From positions 47,741-111,740 of the forward strand of contig NZ_JBEXUX010000035.1 of assembly GCF_040629175.1 (NCBI RefSeq): a stretch of DNA of 64,000 nucleotides. Reading direction: 5' to 3'. The notes under the pieces are model-generated. The model saw nothing but the letters and a program-made list of their open reading frames with translations, ran no database searches and was not told the DNA's origin. The DNA comes from Embleya sp040629175. GTDB lineage: Bacteria; Actinomycetota; Actinomycetes; Streptomycetales; Streptomycetaceae. Shown one piece after another: positions 23,205 to 30,421 of this stretch (positions are counted from its first letter, which is position 1; each line of letters starts with the position of its first letter). The position numbers were made by a program, and so were the translations under genes.

Positions 23205-25652
23205 TCAGCTCTGCGCCATGTCCACGAAGCGCGAGTAATGCCCCTGGAACGCCACGGTGATCGTCGCCGTCGGGCCGTTACGGTGCTTCGCCACGATCAG
23301 GTCCGCCTCCCCCGCGCGCGGCGACTCCTTCTCGTAGGCATCCTCGCGATGCAACAGGATCACCATGTCGGCGTCCTGCTCGATGGAGTTGTGGACGCTG
23401 ATCCCGTTCGCGATGAAGTTGTGTGTGCCGAGCACCGTGGCGTCGTAGACCTCCTGCTCGCCGAGACTCTCGATCTCGGTGACCCGGTCCCAGAACACGT
23501 CGCTGGTCGCGAGGAGTTCCAGCTCCGCCTCCGCCAACACGGCCGCGACCTCGGCGAGCCCGGTCCTGCTCGGCGCCGCCTGGTACCGGGCCGTGCCGTA
23601 GGACGTGGAGCCCGGCACGGCCCGGGAGGCACCGGTGGACGTGTCGCGGTCCCGCATGGCCGTCTCGACGGCAGCCCGGACCTCACGCGGCACGGTGTCG
23701 AGGTTGCTGTTCGCCAGGACTGCGTCGAGCCGGGTCAGGGCCTTCGACACGGACTCCCCTCGGGCACCGTGTACGCCGACATCGGTCAGGAAACGACGCC
23801 GGTCCTCGACCCCGGGGATGTCCACCGTCCATCCCGGTCGCCCCTTCGTGTCGCCCACGCGGCGCAGCCGGGAGCGAACGTCGACGCGCAGGAGCAGAAG
23901 TTGGAGATCGCGGGCGAGACGCTCGCTCGTGCTCGCGTAGTCGACGCGAACCGCACCCGACGCCGCGACCGTCACCGAGCCGTCGGCGGCCCACAGGTGC
24001 CGCAGGAACAGCCGCACCTGCTCGTCGGGCAGCCCGAAGACCTCCTCGGGCAGGAACTTCTCGTGCGACCGCCCGTCGTCCGACACACCGCCGTCACCCA
24101 GGAGGTGCGCGGCCATGACCACCTCCGCCCGCGGCCGGGCAGCCCGACGCGTGGGAGCGTCCAGACGTCGGGGCACCGCGACCCGGGCACCGACCGTCAG
24201 TTCCCCCAGCGCCTTCCACCCGTCGTAGGTCTGGAAGGGGTGGTTCGCGGTGGCCTCGATCTCCCGCCCGGATGCCAACCGCAGCCGGAAGACCTCCTTG
24301 ACCCCGCTGGGGAAGACATGCGTCATGGTGCGCGAGACGAGCCTCAGGTGCTCGTCCAGGGACCAGACGGGAATGTCCCGCTCACCCGTCGCCAACAGCT
24401 CGCCCATGGAGACCTCGGCACCGGTGTCGGCTCGCAACACCCGGGTCGCCGCCGTGACACAACCGGACTCACGCAGGTCGGAGACCATCGGCTTCTTGTC
24501 CGTGCGCTGTTCCGGGCCACGGTTGAGCTGGGACATCGCGACCACCGGGACCTCCAGCTCCTTGGCCAGGAGCTTGAGGTTTCGCGACATCTCGGAGACC
24601 TCCTGCTGGCGGTTCTCCGCCCGGCGCGAGCCGCCCGACTGCATGAGCTGGAGATAGTCGATGATCACCAGCCGCAGATCGTGCTTCTGCTTGAGTCGCC
24701 GACACTTGGCCCGGATCTCCATCATCGACAGGTTCGGCGAGTCGTCGATGTACATCGGCGCGGCGGTGACCTCACCCATCTTGCGGGAGAGCCGAGTCCA
24801 GTCGTCATCGGTCATGCTCCCCGACCGCATGTGATGCAACGCAACCCGCGCCTCCGCCGAGAGCAGGCGCATCATGATCTCGTTACGGCCCATCTCCAGC
24901 GAGAAAATCACACTGGCAAGACCATTTTTGATCGAACAAGCGCGAGCAATGTCCAATCCAAGCGTTGATTTACCCATGGCCGGGCGCGCGGCGATCACGA
25001 TCATCTGGCCGGAGTGGAGGCCGTTGGTGAGGGAGTCGAGGTCGGTGAAGCCGGTGGGGATGCCGGACATCTGGCCGCCGCGCGAGCTGATCGCCTCGAT
25101 CTCGTCGAGGGCGCCCTCCATGATGTCGGCCAGCGGCGCGTAGTCCTCGGTGGTGCGCTGTTCGGTGACCTTGTAGACCTCGGCCTGGGCGTTGTTGACG
25201 ATGTCGTCGACCTCGCCGTCGGCCGCGTAGCCCATCTGCACGATCCGGGTGCCCGCCTCGACCAGGCGCCGCAGCACCGCCTGTTCACGCACGATCCGGG
25301 CGTAGTACTCGGCGTTGGCGGCCGTGGGCACCGAGGAGATCAGCGTGTGCAGGTACGGCGCGCCGCCCACCCGGCCGATCTCGGTGCGCTTGGTCAACTC
25401 GGCGGCGACGGTGACCGCGTCGGCCGGTTCGCCCCGCGCGTACAGGTCCAGGATGGCGTTGTAGACGAGTTCGTGGGCGGGCCGATAGAAGTCGATCGGC
25501 TTGAGGTTCTCCACGACGTCGGCGATCGCGTCCTTGGACAACATCATGCCGCCGAGCACCGATTGTTCGGCGGCGATGTCCTGGGGCGGGGTTCGCTCGA
25601 ATCCCTCGCGGGCCGGTTCGGGCCTGGCCTCTTCGAACTCGGAGACGCTCAT
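23205..25652 (-). CDS. dnaB: replicative DNA helicase DnaB interrupted by an intein
   Basis: Predicted 815-residue precursor; removal of the 358-residue intein leaves 457 residues, normal for DnaB. The N-terminal domain (about 20-170) starts RTPPQDIAAEQSVLGGMML. The RecA-like motor has Walker A RPAMGKST at 223-230, Walker B LVIIDYLQLMQSGG and AMSQLNRGPEQR. The intein sits after SDLRESG and before SIEQDADMVILLHRED, that is, between helicase motifs H3 and H4. DnaB unwinds DNA at replication forks. A 75-base patch coding residues 226-252 is only about 45% GC, unlike the rest. DnaA boxes lie 160-255 bases upstream. Confidence 0.97.
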   Translation of the reverse strand: MSVSEFEEARPEPAREGFERTPPQDIAAEQSVLGGMMLSKDAIADVVENLKPIDFYRPAHELVYNAILDLYARGEPADAVTVAAELTKRTEIGRVGGAPYLHTLISSVPTAANAEYYARIVREQAVLRRLVEAGTRIVQMGYAADGEVDDIVNNAQAEVYKVTEQRTTEDYAPLADIMEGALDEIEAISSRGGQMSGIPTGFTDLDSLTNGLHSGQMIVIAARPAMGKSTLGLDIARACSIKNGLASVIFSLEMGRNEIMMRLLSAEARVALHHMRSGSMTDDDWTRLSRKMGEVTAAPMYIDDSPNLSMMEIRAKCRRLKQKHDLRLVIIDYLQLMQSGGSRRAENRQQEVSEMSRNLKLLAKELEVPVVAMSQLNRGPEQRTDKKPMVSDLRESGCVTAATRVLRADTGAEVSMGELLATGERDIPVWSLDEHLRLVSRTMTHVFPSGVKEVFRLRLASGREIEATANHPFQTYDGWKALGELTVGARVAVPRRLDAPTRRAARPRAEVVMAAHLLGDGGVSDDGRSHEKFLPEEVFGLPDEQVRLFLRHLWAADGSVTVAASGAVRVDYASTSERLARDLQLLLLRVDVRSRLRRVGDTKGRPGWTVDIPGVEDRRRFLTDVGVHGARGESVSKALTRLDAVLANSNLDTVPREVRAAVETAMRDRDTSTGASRAVPGSTSYGTARYQAAPSRTGLAEVAAVLAEAELELLATSDVFWDRVTEIESLGEQEVYDATVLGTHNFIANGISVHNSIEQDADMVILLHREDAYEKESPRAGEADLIVAKHRNGPTATITVAFQGHYSRFVDMAQS
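23388..24461 (-). mobile_element. DnaB intein with LAGLIDADG-type homing endonuclease
   Basis: This in-frame insertion covers precursor residues 398-755. It begins with Cys (CVTAATRVLRADTG, block A) and has ATANHPFQTYDGW (block B with its TxxH). It ends YDATVLGTHNFIANGISVHN (blocks F and G), followed by Ser as the +1 extein residue, so all splicing residues (Cys1, His-Asn end, Ser+1) are present. The middle has two LAGLIDADG-like blocks, AHLLGDGGVS and LRHLWAADGSV, both keeping the acidic residue, so homing activity may remain. The junction ESG/SIEQD is the same as that of the well-known Synechocystis DnaB intein. Confidence 0.95.
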
Positions 25653-25812
25653 GCCCGGGGTCTCCTTTCACAAAGGCTCGCGCGAGGTGGCACCGCAGTA
25701 CACCGTGTCCTTCATACGCCACACGGCCGACAGATCCGCCGCGCGACGCGGCGTGCGGCCCTTCACCGTACGGGTGGACCCTGGGACCGCCAAGACGGTC
25801 ATACACAGGGCC

Positions 25813-25907
25813 TGTGGATAACTGTGGACAACCTGTGGAGAGAGGCGGGTCGAGCTGTGCACAAGCTGTGCGCAGTCGGCCGCCAACGCTTCGCAATCAT
25901 GTCCACA
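25813..25907. promoter_or_regulatory. cluster of DnaA boxes upstream of dnaB
   Basis: TGTGGATAA (25813-25821) is the complement of the perfect box TTATCCACA, and TGTGGACAA (25823-25831) of TTGTCCACA, the preferred Streptomyces box. One-mismatch or weaker sites follow: TGTGGAGAG (25834), TGTGCACAA (25856-25864), ATGTCCACA (25899-25907), and farther TGTGGATGA (26053-26061). The first three start 10 and 11 bp apart, in helical phase. They lie in the 423-base gap between divergent dnaB and MATE genes, which otherwise shows only a somewhat AT-rich stretch at 25915-25975. Confidence 0.75.
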
Positions 25908-26075
25908 AACCGGCTCTGACCTGCGATTTCTCTATCCACCGGCTGTGTATGTGAAAAACTGTTGGGCGAATCATGCGGCTATCGCCCCACGTGTGCACCC
26001 GCGTACGCCCCGCGCTCGCCGGTAATACCCAGGAGCGCATTGTGACCCTTACCTGTGGATGACTACGGTGGACGC

Positions 26076-27464
26076 GTGCCGCCCACGGTCCCGTCCCCAC
26101 CCCCCGAACCGCCCACCTCGCCACCGCCCGCCGCGGCGCACCCCGCCGACCACACGCAGCGTCGCGCCCACGACCGCGACATCCTGCGCCTGGCCGTCCC
26201 GGCCTTCTTCGCGCTGGTCGCCGAACCGCTGTTCGTGCTCGTCGACTCGGCGATCATCGGCCGACTCGGCACGCCCCAGTTGGCCGGCCTCGGCGTCGCG
26301 GGCACGATGCTGACCACCCTGGTCAACCTGTGCGTGTTCCTCGCCTACGCGACCACCGCCGCGGTCGCGCGGCTGATGGGCGCGGGCGACCCGCGCGCCG
26401 CGATCCGCCAGGGCCTGGACGGCGTCTGGCTGGCCGCGCTGCTGGGCGTGGTGCTGCTGGTGGTCGGCCTGGTCGGCGCCCCGTGGATCGTCTCGGCGTT
26501 CGGCGCCTCGGACAGCGCGGCCCCGCACGCGGTGACCTATCTGCGGATCGGCTCGCTGGGCATCCCGGCCATGCTGATCGTGCTCGCCGCCACCGGCGTG
26601 CTGCGCGGCCTCCAGGACACCCGGACCCCGCTCGTGGTCGCGGTGCTGGGCTTCGGCGCCAACCTGCTGCTCAACCTGGGGTTCGTCTACGGCCTGCACT
26701 GGGGCATCGCCGGATCCGCGTGGGGCACCGTGCTCGCACAGACCGCGATGGCCCTGGTCTACCTGGTCACCGTCGTCCGCGGCGCCCGCCGGCACGGCGC
26801 GGCGCTGCGCCCGGACCCGGCCGGCATCCGCGCCTCCGCCTCGGCCGGCGCACCGCTGTTCGTACGCACCGTCAGCCTGCGCGCCATCCTGATCGTGGCC
26901 ACCGTGGCGGCCACCCGGATGGGCGACACCTCGATCGCCACCCACCAGGTCGCCTGGCAGATATGGACGTTCCTGGCCTTCGCGATGGACGCCCTGGCCA
27001 TCGCCGCACAGGCGATCGTGGGCCGGGCCCTGGGCGCCGGGGACGCGCGCGGTGCCCGTGCGGCGACCCGCCGGATGCTGGTGTGGGGGGTGTGGACGGG
27101 CGTGCTGTTCGCGATCGTGGTGGTCGCCGCGCGCCCGCTGTACATCCCGCTGTTCAGCACCGACCCGGCGGTGCGCGACCTGCTGGCCGGCACGCTGCTC
27201 GCGGTCGCCGCCCTCCAGCCGCCGGCCGGCGCGGTGTTCGTACTGGACGGGGTGCTGATCGGCGCGGGCGACGGCCGCTACCTGGCCCTGACCATGCCCA
27301 TCGTGCTGGCCGCCTTCTGCGCGGCGCTGGGCACCGTGCTGGCCCTCGGCGGCGGCCTGATCGCCGTGTGGTGGTGGGCGATCGGCACGTTCATGGTCAG
27401 TCGCGCGCTCCTGCTCGGCAGGCGAGCGTACGGCGACGCCTGGCTGGTGACCGGCAGGCGCTGA
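26076..27464 (+). CDS. MATE-family (DinF-like) efflux protein
   Basis: Predicted 462-residue protein with 12 membrane segments, using sodium or proton gradients to export organic cations. Motifs include AVPAFFALVAEPLFVLVDSAIIGRLGTPQLAGLGVAG in helix 1-2 (given in part) and VLRGLQDTRTPL between helices, typical of DinF. Gene order (MATE beside dnaB, near rplI) matches Streptomyces chromosomes. The start is uncertain: GTG 26076 lacks a strong ribosome site, and GTG 26055 would add seven residues and overlap a DnaA-box-like sequence. Confidence 0.88.
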   Translation: MPPTVPSPPPEPPTSPPPAAAHPADHTQRRAHDRDILRLAVPAFFALVAEPLFVLVDSAIIGRLGTPQLAGLGVAGTMLTTLVNLCVFLAYATTAAVARLMGAGDPRAAIRQGLDGVWLAALLGVVLLVVGLVGAPWIVSAFGASDSAAPHAVTYLRIGSLGIPAMLIVLAATGVLRGLQDTRTPLVVAVLGFGANLLLNLGFVYGLHWGIAGSAWGTVLAQTAMALVYLVTVVRGARRHGAALRPDPAGIRASASAGAPLFVRTVSLRAILIVATVAATRMGDTSIATHQVAWQIWTFLAFAMDALAIAAQAIVGRALGAGDARGARAATRRMLVWGVWTGVLFAIVVVAARPLYIPLFSTDPAVRDLLAGTLLAVAALQPPAGAVFVLDGVLIGAGDGRYLALTMPIVLAAFCAALGTVLALGGGLIAVWWWAIGTFMVSRALLLGRRAYGDAWLVTGRR

Positions 27465-27481
27465 CGCCCGCGCGGCCGAGA

Positions 27482-27512
27482 GCCGTCCCGTCGGCCGCGC
27501 GGACGGGACGGC
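27482..27512. terminator. bidirectional hairpin between MATE and the copper chaperone
   Basis: GCCGTCCCGTC (27482-27492) and GACGGGACGGC (27502-27512) form a perfect 11-bp stem with a 9-base loop between convergent genes. Confidence 0.75.
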
Positions 27513-27518
27513 GACGCC

Positions 27519-27728
27519 TCACGCCCCGACGACCTGGTAGCCCGCCTCCACGACGGCCGCGCGCACCGCGTCCGGGTCCACGGGCTGCTCGGAGGTCACG
27601 GTCACCAGACCCGAGGCCAGCTCGACCTTGACGTCGGTCACGCCCGACACCTCGGAGACCTCCTCCGTGACGGACGAGACGCAGTGGCCGCAGGTCATCC
27701 CGCTGACGGTGAAGGTGGCGGTGCTCAT
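27519..27728 (-). CDS. copZ: copper chaperone / heavy-metal-associated (HMA) protein
   Basis: Predicted 69-residue single HMA domain. The metal site MTCGHC lies at residues 11-16 in FTVSGMTCGHCVSSV; VTEEVSEVSGVTDVKVEL and AVVEAGYQVVGA complete the ferredoxin-like fold. It should bind Cu(I) and hand it to a P-type ATPase, but no such ATPase gene is adjacent. A CsoR-type operator lies 56-73 bases upstream, so copper should induce the gene. It is the right-hand neighbour of the four-gene accessory operon. Confidence 0.92.
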   Translation of the reverse strand: MSTATFTVSGMTCGHCVSSVTEEVSEVSGVTDVKVELASGLVTVTSEQPVDPDAVRAAVVEAGYQVVGA

Positions 27729-27783
27729 GACGGTGATCCCTTCGTCGACACGAGGACCATGATCGGCCCCACAACGACGAATT

Positions 27784-27801
27784 TATACCCCCCAGGGGTA
27801 T
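27784..27801 (-). promoter_or_regulatory. CsoR-type copper operator
   Basis: The pseudo-palindrome ATACCCC-TGGG-GGGTAT (minus strand, flanked by TATAAAT) matches the G-tract CsoR operator class of actinobacteria, in which copper-bound CsoR releases the DNA. It lies upstream of the copper chaperone gene. Confidence 0.8.
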
Positions 27802-27894
27802 GGGCGCAAGTCATCGAACTCACTCGTTCGAGCGATTCACCCCCCACCGAACCCGCCCCGGACCCGCACCCGGCAATCCGGCCCCGCCCGGCCC

Positions 27895-28860
27895 TCAGTC
27901 CGTCAACCGCGCCGAACGCACCGGTTCGACCACGGGCCGCCCGACCCGGAACACCGCGAGCGGCACGGCCTCCACCATGCCCGCCAACTCCCCGGCGGTC
28001 CGCGCACAGTCGATCACCTGGCTGAGCGGATGCGTCGCGTAACCGTGCCGGGCCAGCGTCAACCAACAGCGCAACAGCCCCCGCCCCGCCTCCAACAGCT
28101 CCACCGGCCCCACCACCCCGCCCGGCGCGGTCACCACCAGCACACTCCCGTCGTACCGCAACAACCCCCGCGACGCCGCCGCCAACCCCCGCGCCAACCC
28201 GACCCGCCGCAACACCCGATACACGGCCGGGCGCAGCACCGCGTGCAGCGCCCGCTCCTCGAACCGGGACAGCGCCAACGCCCGCCCGGTCAACCCGTCC
28301 CGCGGCTGCGGCCGACCGGCCGGCACCGGCCGCAGCCGCAACCAGTCGCGCAACTCGGCGACCAGCGCCGGATCCGCGAACAACCGGCGATCCGCCTCGT
28401 CCGACAACGGCGCCAACGCCCTGGTATCACCCCGCCACAGACCCGCCGACCCGGCGAACGCCGCCGTCGCCTCGGCCAACAACGAATCCGGCAGCGTCCC
28501 CGGCGCGTACGCCCCACGCGCACTGCGCCGCCCCGCCAGGTCCGCCGCGCCGAACAGGGTCGGATAACACTCGTCCGCCCGCACGAACCGGGCCACTTCG
28601 CCCTGCTCCGGCGCGGCACCCCACTCCACCCGCAGCGGCACCTCCAGCGCCGCGGACGCGATCAGGAACGCCTCGGCGAACGCGCCGAGCGCCAGGAACA
28701 GGTCCCGCCGGGTCGGATCGCCGACCGGCAACTCCCGCTCGGCGTCCCAGGACAACGCGTAGCCCAACGCGCCGCTCGGCGTCACCGTCCAGGGCTGCGT
28801 GTTGTGCGCGCTGGGCGCCCGGCCGGCCGACCGCAGCAGTTCCGCGAGTTGCGTGCTCAC
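27895..28860 (-). CDS. Acg-type nitroreductase-like FMN protein
   Basis: Predicted 321-residue protein from a GTG that overlaps the preceding gene's stop (GTGA). The opening AELLRSAGRAPSAHNTQPWTVTP is the FMN-binding start of Acg-like nitroreductases, which carry two nitroreductase half-folds. The later SVLVVTAPGGVVGPVELLEAGRGLLRCWLTLARHGYATHPLSQVID contains the second-half helix common to these proteins. Members are found in dormancy regulons and in biosynthetic clusters; some lack catalytic activity. Here it is last in a four-gene operon, so it may oxidise or reduce that operon's product. Substrate unknown. Confidence 0.8.
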   Translation of the reverse strand: MSTQLAELLRSAGRAPSAHNTQPWTVTPSGALGYALSWDAERELPVGDPTRRDLFLALGAFAEAFLIASAALEVPLRVEWGAAPEQGEVARFVRADECYPTLFGAADLAGRRSARGAYAPGTLPDSLLAEATAAFAGSAGLWRGDTRALAPLSDEADRRLFADPALVAELRDWLRLRPVPAGRPQPRDGLTGRALALSRFEERALHAVLRPAVYRVLRRVGLARGLAAASRGLLRYDGSVLVVTAPGGVVGPVELLEAGRGLLRCWLTLARHGYATHPLSQVIDCARTAGELAGMVEAVPLAVFRVGRPVVEPVRSARLTD

Positions 28861-29969
28861 CCGGTGCCCCCCACCGTTCGCTGGTAGAACGTGTGCCCGT
28901 GCAGCTCCCGGCCGCCGATCCGGCGATACTGCGCGGCCGACGCCTTGTTGTCGTCCTCGACCCACGTGCTGCGCAACGTGTCGTAGCCGCCCGCCCGCAG
29001 CGCCCGATACTGCTCACGCGCCAGCAGCGTCAGATAGCCGCGGCCCTGGGCCGCCGGCACCGTGCCCTTGATGATCAACACCGCCTCGCGGCGATAGCGC
29101 CCGCGCGTGGCCAACAGCCGCAACTGGTTGCCCAAGTGCAGATCGCCGCCGATCCGGATCAGGAACTCCGAGATGTCCGGCACCGCGAGCGTGAACGCGA
29201 TCGGCTCACCCGCCCGCTCCAACCACAACAGCAACGACTCGTCCAGCAGATGCGCCAACCCGTCGGTCTGCGCCCGCAGTTCGTCGAGCTCGATCGGCGT
29301 GTAGTAACCCAGTTGCCCGAAACTCGCGTTCAACATCGTGTGCAGGACCGGCAGTTGCTCGGCCAACCGGCGTCGCGAGCCACGCCGGATCACCAACTTC
29401 TCGGCCGCGATCCGGGCGTCGTCGAACGCATATGTGGCATCCGGCTCGTCGGTGCGCTCACGCAGACCCGGACAGATCCACGTCGACGCGGAGAACCGCC
29501 GGCCGAAGCCGGCCCGTTCGTAGGTCTCCGGATACCGCGCCGGATTCCACGCCGAATCCACGAAGCCGCGCTCGGTGAACCCGGAGGTGATCACCCCACC
29601 GGTCTGGTTCGGCAACAACGCCACCGGCCCGAACAGGGTCCGGCGACCGCCCCGCGCGGCCCGCCGCTCCATCAGCTCCACCAGGGCCGCGAACACCGCC
29701 GGGTCGTCGGCGAACTCGGTGAGTCCGAACAACTGATGCCGCCCGCGCAGCTTGGCGTCCAAGCGCCCGTCGGTGTGCAGACAGGTCCGGCCCACCGCCC
29801 GCCCCGCTCCATCCCGCACCACGTACAACTCGACGCCGGCCCGCTGCCACTGCCGCACCTGCCCGTGCAGCACCGGCACGTACCGGTCCTTCGGGTGCAG
29901 CCGCAACGGAAGTTCGCAGAAGTCGCGCAACGCGCGCCGCGAGGCGACCCGCTCCACCGTCGGTGTCAC
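28857..29969 (-). CDS. GNAT-like N-acyltransferase of unknown substrate
   Basis: Predicted 370-residue protein with two apparent GNAT-type halves. The first has LPLRLHPKDRYVPVLHGQVRQW, GVELYVVRDGAGRAVGRTCLHTD, an FGLTEFADDPAVFAALVELMERRA stretch and GPVALLPNQTGGVITSGF. The second has LLLWLERAGEPIAFTLAVPDI and ends with GRGYLTLLAREQYRALRAGG...TWVEDDNKASAAQYRRIGG, the acyl-CoA-binding helix plus beta-bulge region. The pattern resembles long GNAT proteins seen beside acyl-activating enzymes, as here with the CapK-like gene. Both ends overlap neighbours by four bases. Acyl transfer is likely; donor and acceptor are not known. Confidence 0.7.
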   Translation of the reverse strand: MTPTVERVASRRALRDFCELPLRLHPKDRYVPVLHGQVRQWQRAGVELYVVRDGAGRAVGRTCLHTDGRLDAKLRGRHQLFGLTEFADDPAVFAALVELMERRAARGGRRTLFGPVALLPNQTGGVITSGFTERGFVDSAWNPARYPETYERAGFGRRFSASTWICPGLRERTDEPDATYAFDDARIAAEKLVIRRGSRRRLAEQLPVLHTMLNASFGQLGYYTPIELDELRAQTDGLAHLLDESLLLWLERAGEPIAFTLAVPDISEFLIRIGGDLHLGNQLRLLATRGRYRREAVLIIKGTVPAAQGRGYLTLLAREQYRALRAGGYDTLRSTWVEDDNKASAAQYRRIGGRELHGHTFYQRTVGGTG

Positions 29970-30421
29970 GACTTCGCCTTCCGGTGCACGGGCGCGCCGC
30001 TGTGCTCGGCCCCGATCGGGGTGAACTCCTGGATGTGCGCCATCTCGTTGCCCTCGGCCCGCCACGCGCCGTTGCTGTAGCCGCCCGGCTGCGCGTCGAA
30101 GAGCCGGATGAAGCCGGCCGTGCCATTGCGGTCGCCGTGATCGGTCATCCAGCACATCAGGTCGCGGTGCGCCTTGGAGCGGGCGAACCGCAACAGCGCG
30201 TCCCGGTCCGCGAACACCGCGATCGTGCCGAGCGTGAACGGCCCCTGCCGGTAGACCTTGTGCCAGCGGTAGCCGTCCATCCGCTTCATGGTGCGCACCA
30301 TCCGCAGATACGGCCGGAGCAGCGAGAGCAGCGAGCGCAGTCCGCGATAGTGCGTGGCCCCGATGAACAACGCCTCGCCCTGTGCCTGCGGCGGCGCCGC
30401 CGAGAAGTCGGTGGTCCTCAT
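29966..30421 (-). CDS. small protein with suspected ABM-type alpha/beta-barrel fold
   Basis: Predicted 151-residue protein. The region YLRMVRTMKRMDGYRWHKVYRQGPFTLGTIAVFADRDALLRFARSKAHRDLMCW follows the pattern of dimeric alpha/beta-barrel proteins (antibiotic-biosynthesis-monooxygenase or spheroidene-monooxygenase-like), in which a strand WT-S-W is replaced here by LGTIAVF. A conserved-looking Asn/Gly patch, GGYSNGAWRAEGNEMAHIQEF, follows. It has no signal peptide or membrane helix. Both neighbours overlap it by four bases, so its level is probably matched to theirs. The fold call is a guess from pattern; no function is assigned. Confidence 0.6.
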   Translation of the reverse strand: MRTTDFSAAPPQAQGEALFIGATHYRGLRSLLSLLRPYLRMVRTMKRMDGYRWHKVYRQGPFTLGTIAVFADRDALLRFARSKAHRDLMCWMTDHGDRNGTAGFIRLFDAQPGGYSNGAWRAEGNEMAHIQEFTPIGAEHSGAPVHRKAKS

